From: JAKFWI01 sp050246435
Lineage (GTDB): Bacteria > Pseudomonadota > Alphaproteobacteria > Caulobacterales > Aquidulcibacteraceae
NCBI GenBank assembly: GCA_050246435.1
Contig: JBFWWB010000017.1
Coordinates: forward strand, 1-28,724
Direction: 5' to 3'
DNA: 28,724 bases
Part shown: positions 8,775 through 16,188 of the stretch, in pieces
Position numbering within the stretch: the first letter of the stretch is position 1
How the letters are laid out: each line of letters opens with the position of its first letter
Position numbers and translations under genes: made by a program
Notes under the pieces: generated by a model
What the model saw: only the letters and a program-made list of their open reading frames with translations
Told to the model about the DNA's origin: nothing
The model's database searches: none

Positions 8775-10118
8775 TTAGATGCCGCTGGTCGGGTCTTCGG
8801 CGAACAATTCATCGCGACTGACCGTCTTGGTGTCGGTCTTCGCCAGCTCGAGAATGAAATCCACGACCCGGTCTTCGTAGAGCGGCGCGCGGATCTGGGC
8901 CAAGGCCTGCGGGTTCTGCTGATAATACTCAACGATCTGGCGCTCCTGGCCGGGATAGGCGCGGGCTTGGCGGCCGATCGCTGCGGCGACCTCGTCCTCC
9001 GGCACCTCGATCGCATTGCGGCGGCCGATCTCTGCGAGCACGAGGCCCAGCCGCACGCGCCGCTCGGCGATCCGGCGGTAGTCGGCGGCGAGATCGGCCT
9101 CGCTCTTCTGGGCGTCCTCCTCGTCGAGCCCGCCGGCCCGCTTGTCTTCTTGGACCTGGCGCCAGATTCCGGCGAACTCGTTTTCAACCATGGTCTTCGG
9201 CAGATCGAACGTGTGGGCGGCGTCCAGCTGATCGAACAGCGCGCGTTTGACGCGCAACCGCGATTGCGTGTTGTGCTCGTTTTCCAACCGCGTGCGCAGC
9301 GCGGCGCGCACATCGTCCAACGTTTCCATGCCGACCTTCTGCGCGAACGTGTCGTCCATTGCGGCGTCTTTCGCCTCGCGAACAAGCGTCACCTTCACAT
9401 CGAACGTCGCGGGTTTTCCCGCGAGGTTGTCGGCGCCGTAATCGGCCGGGAACGAGACGTTGAGCGTGCGCTCTTCGCCGGTCTTCACGCCGATCAGCTG
9501 CTCTTCGAAACCCGGGATGAAATTCTTGTTGCCCAGCAAAACCTGGGCGTCCTTGCCCGAGCCGCCCTCGAACGCCACGCCGTCCATCTTGCCGACGAAG
9601 TCGATCGTCAGCGCATCGCCTTCCACGGCGGGCCCGTCCTTCGGTACGTAATCCTGGTTGGCGTCGACCAGCTTCTTCAGCGCGTCTTCGACATCCTGAT
9701 CGCTGACCGGCGTCACGAGGCGCTCCAGGTTCAGCGTTGCGGGATCGGCCGGTTCGAAATCCGGCATGATGTCGACGTGGAAATGAAACGCCAGATCGGC
9801 TTGCCCGGCGACTACCTGGTCCATATCGGATTCCAGATGCAGATGCGGCTCGGAGGCCGGGCGGAAATCGGCGTTCGCCAGCGCTTCCTGCGTCGACTTC
9901 TGCACTTCCTCGGTGATGACTTCCTGCATCATCGAGGGGCCGTAAACCTTGCGGATATGCGCCGGGGGCACTTTGCCCGGACGGAAGCCTTTCAGTTGCA
10001 CCTGCGGCCCCACTTCCGCGATCTTGGCGTCGAGGCGCGCCTGCAAATCGCGCGCAGGGATGACGACGCGGAAAAGACGGCTGAGGCCGTCATCGGAGTG
10101 GGTTTCGACGCATTCCAT
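8775..10118 (-). CDS. tig: Trigger factor (ribosome-bound chaperone, peptidyl-prolyl isomerase)
   Basis: The 447-residue protein has the three-domain layout of trigger factor. The N-terminal domain carries the ribosome-binding signature GFRPGKVP at 44-51. A central FKBP-type isomerase domain (about 165-250: DGPAVEGDALTIDF...GSGKDAQVLLG) follows, then a long helical C-terminal chaperone domain ending in acidic, helix-breaking sequence. It binds near the ribosomal exit tunnel and shields emerging chains. The ATG at 10116-10118 has only a weak Shine-Dalgarno sequence. A GC-rich hairpin with a T run ends about 15 bases upstream of the start (see the separate entry). clpP and clpX lie downstream on the same strand. 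Confidence 0.97.
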   Translation of the reverse strand: MECVETHSDDGLSRLFRVVIPARDLQARLDAKIAEVGPQVQLKGFRPGKVPPAHIRKVYGPSMMQEVITEEVQKSTQEALANADFRPASEPHLHLESDMDQVVAGQADLAFHFHVDIMPDFEPADPATLNLERLVTPVSDQDVEDALKKLVDANQDYVPKDGPAVEGDALTIDFVGKMDGVAFEGGSGKDAQVLLGNKNFIPGFEEQLIGVKTGEERTLNVSFPADYGADNLAGKPATFDVKVTLVREAKDAAMDDTFAQKVGMETLDDVRAALRTRLENEHNTQSRLRVKRALFDQLDAAHTFDLPKTMVENEFAGIWRQVQEDKRAGGLDEEDAQKSEADLAADYRRIAERRVRLGLVLAEIGRRNAIEVPEDEVAAAIGRQARAYPGQERQIVEYYQQNPQALAQIRAPLYEDRVVDFILELAKTDTKTVSRDELFAEDPTSGI

Positions 10119-10133
10119 CGCAAAAATTCCAGG

Positions 10134-10156
10134 AAAAGGGCCGCCTTGGGCGGCCC
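10134..10156 (-). terminator. Terminator-like hairpin between tRNA-Leu and tig
   Basis: GGGCCGCC (10138-10145) and GGCGGCCC (10149-10156) form a perfect 8-bp stem with a 3-base loop. On the minus strand it is followed by TTTT (10137-10134). It could end the nnr/tRNA-Leu transcript. Because a candidate tig promoter lies upstream of it, it would also be in the tig leader, 15 bases before the start codon. Confidence 0.6.
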
Positions 10157-10174
10157 GCAGACATCAAGCCGCGG

Positions 10175-10204
10175 CTTATTGCACGCCCGGCGTTATGTTG
10201 TCAT
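10175..10204 (-). promoter_or_regulatory. Candidate tig promoter
   Basis: On the minus strand ATGACA (10204-10199, five of six matches to TTGACA) is followed after 18 bases by AATAAG (10180-10175). It is the best promoter-like pair in the 133-bp gap between tRNA-Leu and tig and would give a leader of roughly 50 bases containing the hairpin at 10138-10156. Confidence 0.35.
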
Positions 10205-10251
10205 CCGGGCGCGCTTGCGCAATTCCGCGGCGGTTTCGCGGCGGCGCCAGG

Positions 10252-10336
10252 TGGTGCGGACGGTGGGACTCGAACCCACACGCCGTGAAGCGCCAGGACC
10301 TAAACCTGGTGCGTCTGCCAATTCCGCCACGTCCGC
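10252..10336 (-). tRNA. tRNA-Leu (anticodon UAG), CCA encoded
   Basis: The minus strand gives an 85-nt class II tRNA. The acceptor stem is GCGGACG/CGTCCGC, the anticodon stem CCAGG/CCTGG with loop TTTAGGT (anticodon TAG), a long variable arm CGC...GCG follows, and the T stem is GTGGG/CCCAC with loop TTCGAGT. The discriminator is A and CCA is encoded at 10252-10254. Its 5' end lies only 16 bases after the nnr stop, so it is probably cut out of a shared transcript by RNase P. Confidence 0.97.
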
Positions 10337-10352
10337 AGGCAGGCCAGGAAAT

Positions 10353-11825
10353 CTACCCCTGAAGGCGGCGCAAGGCGCGGGGTATGGCGTCGCAGAGGTC
10401 CTCCGCGATCAGCCCCGGGCCCGCCGCCTCGCCCGCCATCCCGTGCAGCCAGGCCGCCGCGCACGCGGCCTCCCAAGCCGGCATGCCCTGCGCCAATAGC
10501 CCCGCGATCACGCCGGCCAGCACGTCGCCGGAGCCGGCGGTGGCCATGTAGGGCGTCCCCGTCTCGTTGACTGCGGCGCGCCCGGCCGGATCGGCGACGA
10601 CCGTATCGGCCCCTTTCAGCAGCACAACGCAGCCGGCGCGGCGCGCCGCTGCGCGGGCCTTTTCGATCTTGGACACGGCGCTTTCGGCGATGTCCGGAAA
10701 GAGGCGGCGGAATTCGCCGACATGGGGAGTGAGCACGCAGGCGGGATGCGTCGCGGCGAACAGGCGCTCCGGCGCATCGGCGAAGCCCGTCAGCGCGTCG
10801 GCGTCCAGCACCAACGGCCTGGCGAGCGCCGCCAGCGCCAGCACGGCGCCTTGAACGTCCCTGTCCAAACCGAACCCAGGCCCGATGACGCACGCGGCGG
10901 CGGTTTGCGCCCGGCTCGCGAGTTCGCGCGGCGTTTCCGCCGGGGCCAGCATCACCGCGGTCAGCTGCGCGGCGTTCGCAGGCCCGGCGGCGGCGGGAGA
11001 GAGCACGGTGACGAGGCCCGCCCCCGCCCGCAGCGCCGCACGCGCCGCCAGCCGAGCGGCCCCCGAACTCCACGCGCCGCCGGAGGCGACCATTGCGTGC
11101 CCTCTCGCGTGCTTGTGAACGTCGCGCCCTTGGCGCAGCCAAAGCTGCGGAAAGCGCCCCAGCCACAAGGCGGGCGAGTTGCGCCATAGCGCGGCGCCTT
11201 GCCTTTCGATCGCCGCATCGGGAATGCCGATGTCGGCGACGATCGCCTCTCCGCACAGGAAACGTCCAGGCAGCAGCAGATGCCCAGGCTTCAGCCGGGC
11301 GAAGGTGACCGTGCGCCGCGCCTGGAAGACCGTTCCATCCGGCGCCCGCCCATCGCCCGGCAGGCCGCTGGGCGTATCCACCGCGAGCACATCCCAGGCG
11401 GGGCTTGCTTCAGCCAGCTCCGCGGTGACTGCGCGCAGCGGGCCGGAAAGGCCGGCGCCGAACAACGCGTCGATCACCAGATCTCCGGCATGGACGGCGC
11501 GGCCGGTGAGCGGCTCGACCGCGCCTTCCCATGCGGCGGCGGCGTCGGCGGCGTCGCCCTTCATCGCCTCACGCGGGGCAAGCGCTGCAACGCGCACCGG
11601 CCAACCACGCAGGCGCAACAGGCGCGCCGCCACATAGCCGTCGCCGCCATTGGCGCCAGGACCGCACAACACGACCGCCGGGCGCGGTCCGCCGGCCGCC
11701 GCCGCATTTGCGACCGCACGCCCCGCATTCTCCATGAGCACGCGCGTCGGCGCGCCCATCGCCGCCGCTTCGGCGTCCGCGCGGCCCATTTCCGCCGGCG
11801 TCAGAACTTCGAGCCCCTCGCCCAT
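10353..11825 (-). CDS. nnr: Bifunctional NAD(P)H-hydrate epimerase / ADP-dependent NAD(P)H-hydrate dehydratase
   Basis: The 490-residue fusion repairs hydrated, inactive NADH and NADPH. The N-terminal YjeF_N domain (about 1-205) epimerises R- and S-NAD(P)HX and shows GPGANGGDGYVAARLL and the IDALFGAGLSG loop. The C-terminal ribokinase-like domain (about 215-490) dehydrates S-NAD(P)HX using ADP, with GHAMVASGG, AGAGLVTV, LTPHVGEF, VVLLKGADTVV and the catalytic ATAGSGDVLAGVIAG loop. I chose ATG 11823-11825, preceded by AAGGGAAGG and starting at the usual EVLTPAEM segment. A frame extending to 12011 adds low-complexity residues foreign to the family. The fused form is common in bacteria. Confidence 0.93.
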   Translation of the reverse strand: MGEGLEVLTPAEMGRADAEAAAMGAPTRVLMENAGRAVANAAAAGGPRPAVVLCGPGANGGDGYVAARLLRLRGWPVRVAALAPREAMKGDAADAAAAWEGAVEPLTGRAVHAGDLVIDALFGAGLSGPLRAVTAELAEASPAWDVLAVDTPSGLPGDGRAPDGTVFQARRTVTFARLKPGHLLLPGRFLCGEAIVADIGIPDAAIERQGAALWRNSPALWLGRFPQLWLRQGRDVHKHARGHAMVASGGAWSSGAARLAARAALRAGAGLVTVLSPAAAGPANAAQLTAVMLAPAETPRELASRAQTAAACVIGPGFGLDRDVQGAVLALAALARPLVLDADALTGFADAPERLFAATHPACVLTPHVGEFRRLFPDIAESAVSKIEKARAAARRAGCVVLLKGADTVVADPAGRAAVNETGTPYMATAGSGDVLAGVIAGLLAQGMPAWEAACAAAWLHGMAGEAAGPGLIAEDLCDAIPRALRRLQG

Positions 11826-12062
11826 CAGCCTTCCCTTAACGCGCCGAATCCGACCGTTCACGCGCATTCTTCGCGCGTTGGCGCGCCCCGCCTTGTCAGT
11901 AGGCGCCGGTGCCTGAACTCCAGGCGCCGGGGTCGCAGCGCCCCTTGGCGGCGGGCGCCCTGGGGCGTTAGGGTTGACCCCGCGAGGGGTTCGGCGTTCC
12001 AAGCACGCCACGCCCGCGGCGAGGGTCGCTCAAGGGTTGGATGAAATTGGGAGATCGGCCGC
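11826..12062 (+). other. Divergent intergenic region nnr/glnB with several dyads
   Basis: At 237 bp this is the longest gene-free stretch. It must hold the promoters of nnr (-) and glnBA (+). I see no clear sigma-70 or sigma-54 (GG-N10-GC with TTGCA) pair. It contains two direct copies of AGGCGCCGG (about 11901-11930), a CGCCCC/GGGGCG inverted repeat, and a short hairpin ACCCC-GCGA-GGGGT (11977-11990) whose loop is a GNRA tetraloop. The glnB Shine-Dalgarno sequence GGGAG lies 9 bases before its ATG. Confidence 0.4.
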
Positions 12063-12401
12063 ATGAAAAAGATCGAGGCCATCATCAAGCCGTTCAAACT
12101 GGATGACGTGAAGGAAGCGCTGCAAGGCATCGGCCTGCAGGGCATGACGGTGGTCGAGGCCAAAGGGTTTGGCCGGCAAAAAGGTCACACTGAACTTTAC
12201 CGCGGCGCGGAATATGTCGTGGACTTCCTGCCGAAGCTGAAGCTCGAAATCGTCGTCACCGACGACCAGCTCGACACCGCGCTCGAGGCCATCCAGAAGG
12301 CCGCCAAGACGGGCAAGATCGGCGACGGCAAGATTTTCGTCACGGACGTGGCGAATGTCATCCGCATCCGCACCGGCGAAGTCGGCGCGCAAGCGGTCTA
12401 G
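12063..12401 (+). CDS. glnB: Nitrogen regulatory protein P-II (GlnB)
   Basis: The 112-residue protein has the standard PII length. The T-loop sequence GFGRQKGHTELYRGAEYVVDF carries Tyr51, the residue uridylylated by GlnD, and the C-terminal IGDGKIFVTDV and RIRTGE segments form the nucleotide/2-oxoglutarate site. PII senses 2-oxoglutarate and ATP/ADP and controls glutamine synthetase adenylylation and NtrB. glnA starts 60 bp downstream, so the pair is almost certainly an operon. The location directly before glnA favours GlnB over GlnK, which is normally paired with amtB. Confidence 0.96.
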   Translation: MKKIEAIIKPFKLDDVKEALQGIGLQGMTVVEAKGFGRQKGHTELYRGAEYVVDFLPKLKLEIVVTDDQLDTALEAIQKAAKTGKIGDGKIFVTDVANVIRIRTGEVGAQAV

Positions 12402-12461
12402 CAACGGCGCGGGGGGCGCGGGTCTACGCGTTCCGCCTGCCCGCGCAGGTGGGAGTGATGA

Positions 12462-13865
12462 ATGTCGGACGAAATTCTAAAGCTAATCAAAGACAAAGAG
12501 GTCCAATATGTGGACCTCCGCTTCAACGATCTGCGCGGTAAGATGCAGCACGTCACCTTCGACGTGTCGATGATCGATAAGGACATCTTCACTGAAGGTA
12601 CGATGTTCGACGGCTCCTCGATCGCCGGCTGGAAGGCGATCAACGAGTCCGACATGGTCATGCGGCCCGATCCCGTAGGCGCCCACATCGACCCGTTTTT
12701 TCAAAGCACGACGCTGGCGCTGTTCTGCGACATCCTCGAGCCGGGAACACTGCAGCCCTACAACCGCGATCCGCGCTCGATCGCCAAGAAGGCGGAAGCG
12801 TACGTGAAGTCGGGCGGTTTCGGCGACACCGCGTATTTCGGCCCCGAAGCTGAATTCTTCGTGTTCGACGACGTGCGCTGGAACACCGATCCGAACAATA
12901 CCGGCTATTCGTTCGACTCGACGGAACTGCCGTTCAACTCGGGCAAGATCTACGAAGGCGGCAACACCGGCATGCGGCCCGGCCCGAAGGGCGGCTACTT
13001 CCCGGTGCCCCCGATCGACTCGCTGCAAGACATGCGCGGCGAGATGCTGTCGATCATGAACGAGATCGGCCTCGACGTCGAAAAGCACCATCACGAAGTG
13101 GCGCCCGCCCAGCACGAACTCGGCCTGAAGTTCAGCACGCTGACCGTGATGGCCGACAGGATGAACCTGTACAAGTACGTGATCCATCAGGTGGCGGCGT
13201 CATACGGCAAGACCGCGACGTTCATGCCGAAGCCCTATTATCGCGACAACGGCTCGGGCATGCACGTGCACCAGTCGATCTGGAAAGGCGGCCAGAACAC
13301 GTTCGCGGGCGATCGCTACGCCGACCTCTCCGAAGCGTGCCTTTATTACATTGGCGGCATCATCAAGCACGCGAAGGCGATCAACGCGTTCGCGAACTCG
13401 ACAACGAATTCGTACAAACGCCTGGTGCCCGGTTATGAGGCGCCGGTTCTGCTCGCTTACTCGGCGCGCAACCGGTCCGCGTCGTGCCGCATCCCGCATG
13501 GCACGAGCCCGAAAGCGAAGCGCGTCGAGGTGCGTTTCCCTGATCCCGCCGGCAACATGTATTTGACGTACACCGCACTGTTGATGGCCGGCCTCGACGG
13601 CATCGCCAACAAGATCCATCCCGGCGAGCCGCTGGACAAGAATCTGTACGACCTTCCCCCGGAAGAGCTGCGGGACGTCCCGACGGTGTGCGGCAGTCTC
13701 GCCGAGGCGATGGATAGCCTCGATAAGGACCGCGACTTCCTCAAGAAGGGCGGCGTCATGGATGACGATCTGATCGACGCCTACCTTGAGCTGAAGCGTG
13801 AAGAGAACGACCGCTACCGGATGCACCCGCACCCGGTGGAGTTCGACATGTATTTCAAGGCTTAA
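12462..13865 (+). CDS. glnA: Glutamine synthetase type I
   Basis: The 467-residue enzyme makes glutamine from glutamate, ammonia and ATP as a dodecamer. Visible family motifs are MFDGSSIAGW (49-58), the metal ligand Glu131 in PEAEFF, HHHEVAPAQHE (209-219), NGSGMHVHQS (263-272), the flap RLVPGYEAP (320-328) and KRVEVRFPDPAGN. Tyr396 in NLYDLPPEE is the adenylylation site, so the enzyme is of the covalently regulated GSI-beta type, fitting the upstream glnB. GGGAG stands 6 bases before the ATG. The 60-bp gap to glnB holds a small CCTGC/GCAGG hairpin (12436-12449) just before the ribosome site. A strong terminator follows. Confidence 0.98.
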   Translation: MSDEILKLIKDKEVQYVDLRFNDLRGKMQHVTFDVSMIDKDIFTEGTMFDGSSIAGWKAINESDMVMRPDPVGAHIDPFFQSTTLALFCDILEPGTLQPYNRDPRSIAKKAEAYVKSGGFGDTAYFGPEAEFFVFDDVRWNTDPNNTGYSFDSTELPFNSGKIYEGGNTGMRPGPKGGYFPVPPIDSLQDMRGEMLSIMNEIGLDVEKHHHEVAPAQHELGLKFSTLTVMADRMNLYKYVIHQVAASYGKTATFMPKPYYRDNGSGMHVHQSIWKGGQNTFAGDRYADLSEACLYYIGGIIKHAKAINAFANSTTNSYKRLVPGYEAPVLLAYSARNRSASCRIPHGTSPKAKRVEVRFPDPAGNMYLTYTALLMAGLDGIANKIHPGEPLDKNLYDLPPEELRDVPTVCGSLAEAMDSLDKDRDFLKKGGVMDDDLIDAYLELKREENDRYRMHPHPVEFDMYFKA

Positions 13866-13888
13866 TCAGCCTATATCCATTGTTGCGG

Positions 13889-13928
13889 ACGGGCGTCGGG
13901 GAGAGCTCCCCGGCGCCCGTTCGATTTT
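13889..13928 (+). terminator. Rho-independent terminator of glnBA
   Basis: A 14-bp stem with one central T-G wobble (ACGGGCG-T-CGGGGA against TCCCCG-G-CGCCCGT, 13889-13920) closes on the loop GAGC and is followed by TCGATTTT (13921-13928). It lies 24 bases after the glnA stop. Confidence 0.92.
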
Positions 13929-13994
13929 GGCCGCAGAATGCCCCGCACCTCCGACACTCGCCCCCCGAACCGGAATCGCGCCAAGGTCGCCCCC

Positions 13995-15974
13995 ATGGCG
14001 CAGACGAAGGCGAAATCCCTGTTCGAGCCGCAAGGCGGCTACACCGCAAAGGACATCGAAGTCCTCGAGGGACTCGAACCTGTGCGCCGCCGGCCCGGCA
14101 TGTATGTCGGCGGCGTCGACGAGCGGGCGCTACATCACCTGTTCGCCGAAGTGCTCGATAACGCGATGGACGAAGCCGTCGCCGGCCACGCCGATCGCAT
14201 TGAGGTCGAACTCGCCGCAGACGGCTCGCTCAGCGTGACCGACAACGGGCGCGGCATCCCCATCGATCCGCACCCGAAATTCCCCAAGAAGTCCGCGCTC
14301 GAAGTCATCATGACGACGCTGCATGCCGGCGGGAAGTTTTCCGACAAGGCGTATCAAACCTCCGGCGGTCTGCACGGCGTCGGCGTTTCGGTGGTGAACG
14401 CGCTGTCCGACAGGCTCGAAGTGGAAGTGGCGCGCGACCGCAAGCTCTATGCGCAATCCTATGCGCGCGGGGCGCCGCTGGGCCCGCTGAAACAAGTCAG
14501 CGTAGCCCCGAACCGACGCGGCACCACGGTGCGGTTCCATCCCGATCCCGAAATCTTCGGCGCCAACCCTGCGTTCAAACCCGCGCGGCTGTTCCAGATG
14601 GCGCGCTCGAAGGCGTACCTGCACCGCATCGTGGAAATCCGCTGGCGCTGCGCGCCGGAGCGCCTGAAGGAAGGCGACAAGACGCCGGCTGAAGCCGTGC
14701 TCAAATTCCCAAACGGCTTGCGCGATTATCTGGCCGAGCTCGTCGCTGAGAAACGCATCGTCGTCTCCGAGCCGTTCGTGGGGCGCACGCCGCGTGAAGG
14801 CCACGGCCATGTGGAATGGGCCGCGACCTGGGTGGAGGACGGCTTCGGCGAGGCCGACGGCCTCCTGCGCTCGTACTGCAACACGATCCCCACGCCGGAC
14901 GGCGGCGCCCATGAAGCAGGCTTCCGCACCGCGCTTTCCAAGGGTTTGCGCGCCTATGCCGAGCTGAAGAACGAGCGCCGGGCCGGGCTCATCACGCCGG
15001 ACGACGTGATCGGCACTGCCGCCGCACTGGTGTCCATCTTCATTCACGACCCGCAATTCGAAGGGCAAACGAAAGGCCGCCTCGTCTCGACGGAAGCCGC
15101 GCGCATCGTCGAGCAGGCCGTGCGGGATCCGTTCGATCATTGGCTCGCCGCCTCTCCGCGCGAAGCCGACAGGCTGCTGGAATGGGTGCTCGGCCAAGCG
15201 GAAGAGCGCCTGAAGCGGCGCAAGGAAAAAGAAATCAGCCGGCAAACCGCCACGCGCAAGTTACGCCTGCCCGGCAAGCTGGCGGATTGCGCGCGCAGCG
15301 ACGCCTCGGGCACGGAAATCTTTCTGGTCGAAGGCGACAGCGCCGGGGGCTCCGCCAAACAGGCGCGCGACCGCAACACGCAAGCCGTTCTGCCGCTGCG
15401 CGGCAAGATCCTGAACGTCGCCAGCGCCGCCGGCGAAAAGGCGCAGTCCAACGCCGAGCTTTCAGACTTGGCGCTCGCGCTGGGCGTCGGCGTGAACGGC
15501 AAATTCCGCCTCGACGATTTGCGCTATGAGCGCGTGATCATCATGACGGACGCCGACGTGGACGGCGCCCATATCGCCTCGCTGCTGATCACGTTCTTCC
15601 ACCGCGCGATGCCGGGCCTCATCAAGGCAGGACGCCTATTCCTGGCGATGCCCCCGCTCTATCGCCTCTCCAGCGGCAAGAAATCCGTCTATGCGCGCGA
15701 CGATGCGCACCGCAGCGCGCTGATGGCGGAAGCCTTCAGCGGCCGCGAAAAAATCGAGGTCTCCCGCTTCAAGGGCCTGGGCGAAATGATGCCCGTACAG
15801 CTCAAGGAAACCACGATGGATCCCAAGACGCGCACGCTCGCGCGCGTTTTCGTCACGCAGGACGACGAACCTTATGTCGAGGACCTGGTGGAGACGCTGA
15901 TGGGGCGTAAGCCGGAGCTGCGCTTCCAATATATCCAGCAAAACGCGCCCTTCGTGGACAGCGTCGATATCTAA
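13995..15974 (+). CDS. parE: DNA topoisomerase IV subunit B
   Basis: The GHKL ATPase subunit of topoisomerase IV, which unlinks daughter chromosomes together with ParC. With the ATG at 13995 it has 659 residues. The ATPase domain shows the catalytic glutamate in EVLDNAMDE, DNGRGIPIDPHPKF, LHAGGKF and GGLHGVGVSVVNALS, plus the QTKGRL loop. The TOPRIM domain shows EGDSAGGSA, MTDADVDGAHI and the closing GLGEMMPVQLKETTMD. The DPHPKFPKKSALEVIMTTLHAGGKF-type wording separates ParE from GyrB. An in-frame ATG at 13938 is only 10 bases after the glnA terminator and has no ribosome site. ATG 13995 has AAGG 8 bases upstream, so I prefer it, without certainty. Confidence 0.94.
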   Translation: MAQTKAKSLFEPQGGYTAKDIEVLEGLEPVRRRPGMYVGGVDERALHHLFAEVLDNAMDEAVAGHADRIEVELAADGSLSVTDNGRGIPIDPHPKFPKKSALEVIMTTLHAGGKFSDKAYQTSGGLHGVGVSVVNALSDRLEVEVARDRKLYAQSYARGAPLGPLKQVSVAPNRRGTTVRFHPDPEIFGANPAFKPARLFQMARSKAYLHRIVEIRWRCAPERLKEGDKTPAEAVLKFPNGLRDYLAELVAEKRIVVSEPFVGRTPREGHGHVEWAATWVEDGFGEADGLLRSYCNTIPTPDGGAHEAGFRTALSKGLRAYAELKNERRAGLITPDDVIGTAAALVSIFIHDPQFEGQTKGRLVSTEAARIVEQAVRDPFDHWLAASPREADRLLEWVLGQAEERLKRRKEKEISRQTATRKLRLPGKLADCARSDASGTEIFLVEGDSAGGSAKQARDRNTQAVLPLRGKILNVASAAGEKAQSNAELSDLALALGVGVNGKFRLDDLRYERVIIMTDADVDGAHIASLLITFFHRAMPGLIKAGRLFLAMPPLYRLSSGKKSVYARDDAHRSALMAEAFSGREKIEVSRFKGLGEMMPVQLKETTMDPKTRTLARVFVTQDDEPYVEDLVETLMGRKPELRFQYIQQNAPFVDSVDI

Positions 15975-16013
15975 CGAAATCAGCGCTAAAGCGCGCAAGG
16001 TCGGCGCGCGTCA

Positions 16014-16114
16014 TTGACTTTTCGTCCAAACGACCGCATGTGCGCCGCGTCCGTTGTGCGCGCCGAAAGGGCGTGCGCCCTTTCCGCCTCGGCCCTCGCG
16101 TCTCCCGGAGACGC
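16014..16114 (+). promoter_or_regulatory. Structured upstream/leader region of the DEAD-box helicase gene
   Basis: The 214-bp gap after parE contains a -35-like TTGACT (16014-16019) with no good -10 partner. Two perfect hairpins follow: GAAAGGGC/GCCCTTTC with a GTGC loop (16065-16084) and GCGTCTC/GAGACGC with a CCG loop (16098-16114). If transcription begins near 16045 both would be in the mRNA leader, about 75-125 bases before the ATG. Neither has a T tract, so they do not look like terminators. Confidence 0.4.
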
Positions 16115-16188
16115 CCCCGGCCCCGGCGCCAACCGATGGGTTCCGCCTCCATAGGAGCGCTGCGCCCGCACACATTGAGAAAGACTAG

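Noticed and set aside
8709..10499. A 596-codon plus-strand open frame antisense to trigger factor and tRNA-Leu
   Set aside because: It runs through a tRNA gene and mirrors tig; composition is typical of a GC-rich antisense frame.
11826..12062. A possible sigma-54 promoter before glnB
   Set aside because: I looked for GG-N10-GC with the TGGCAC/TTGCA context and found no acceptable match.
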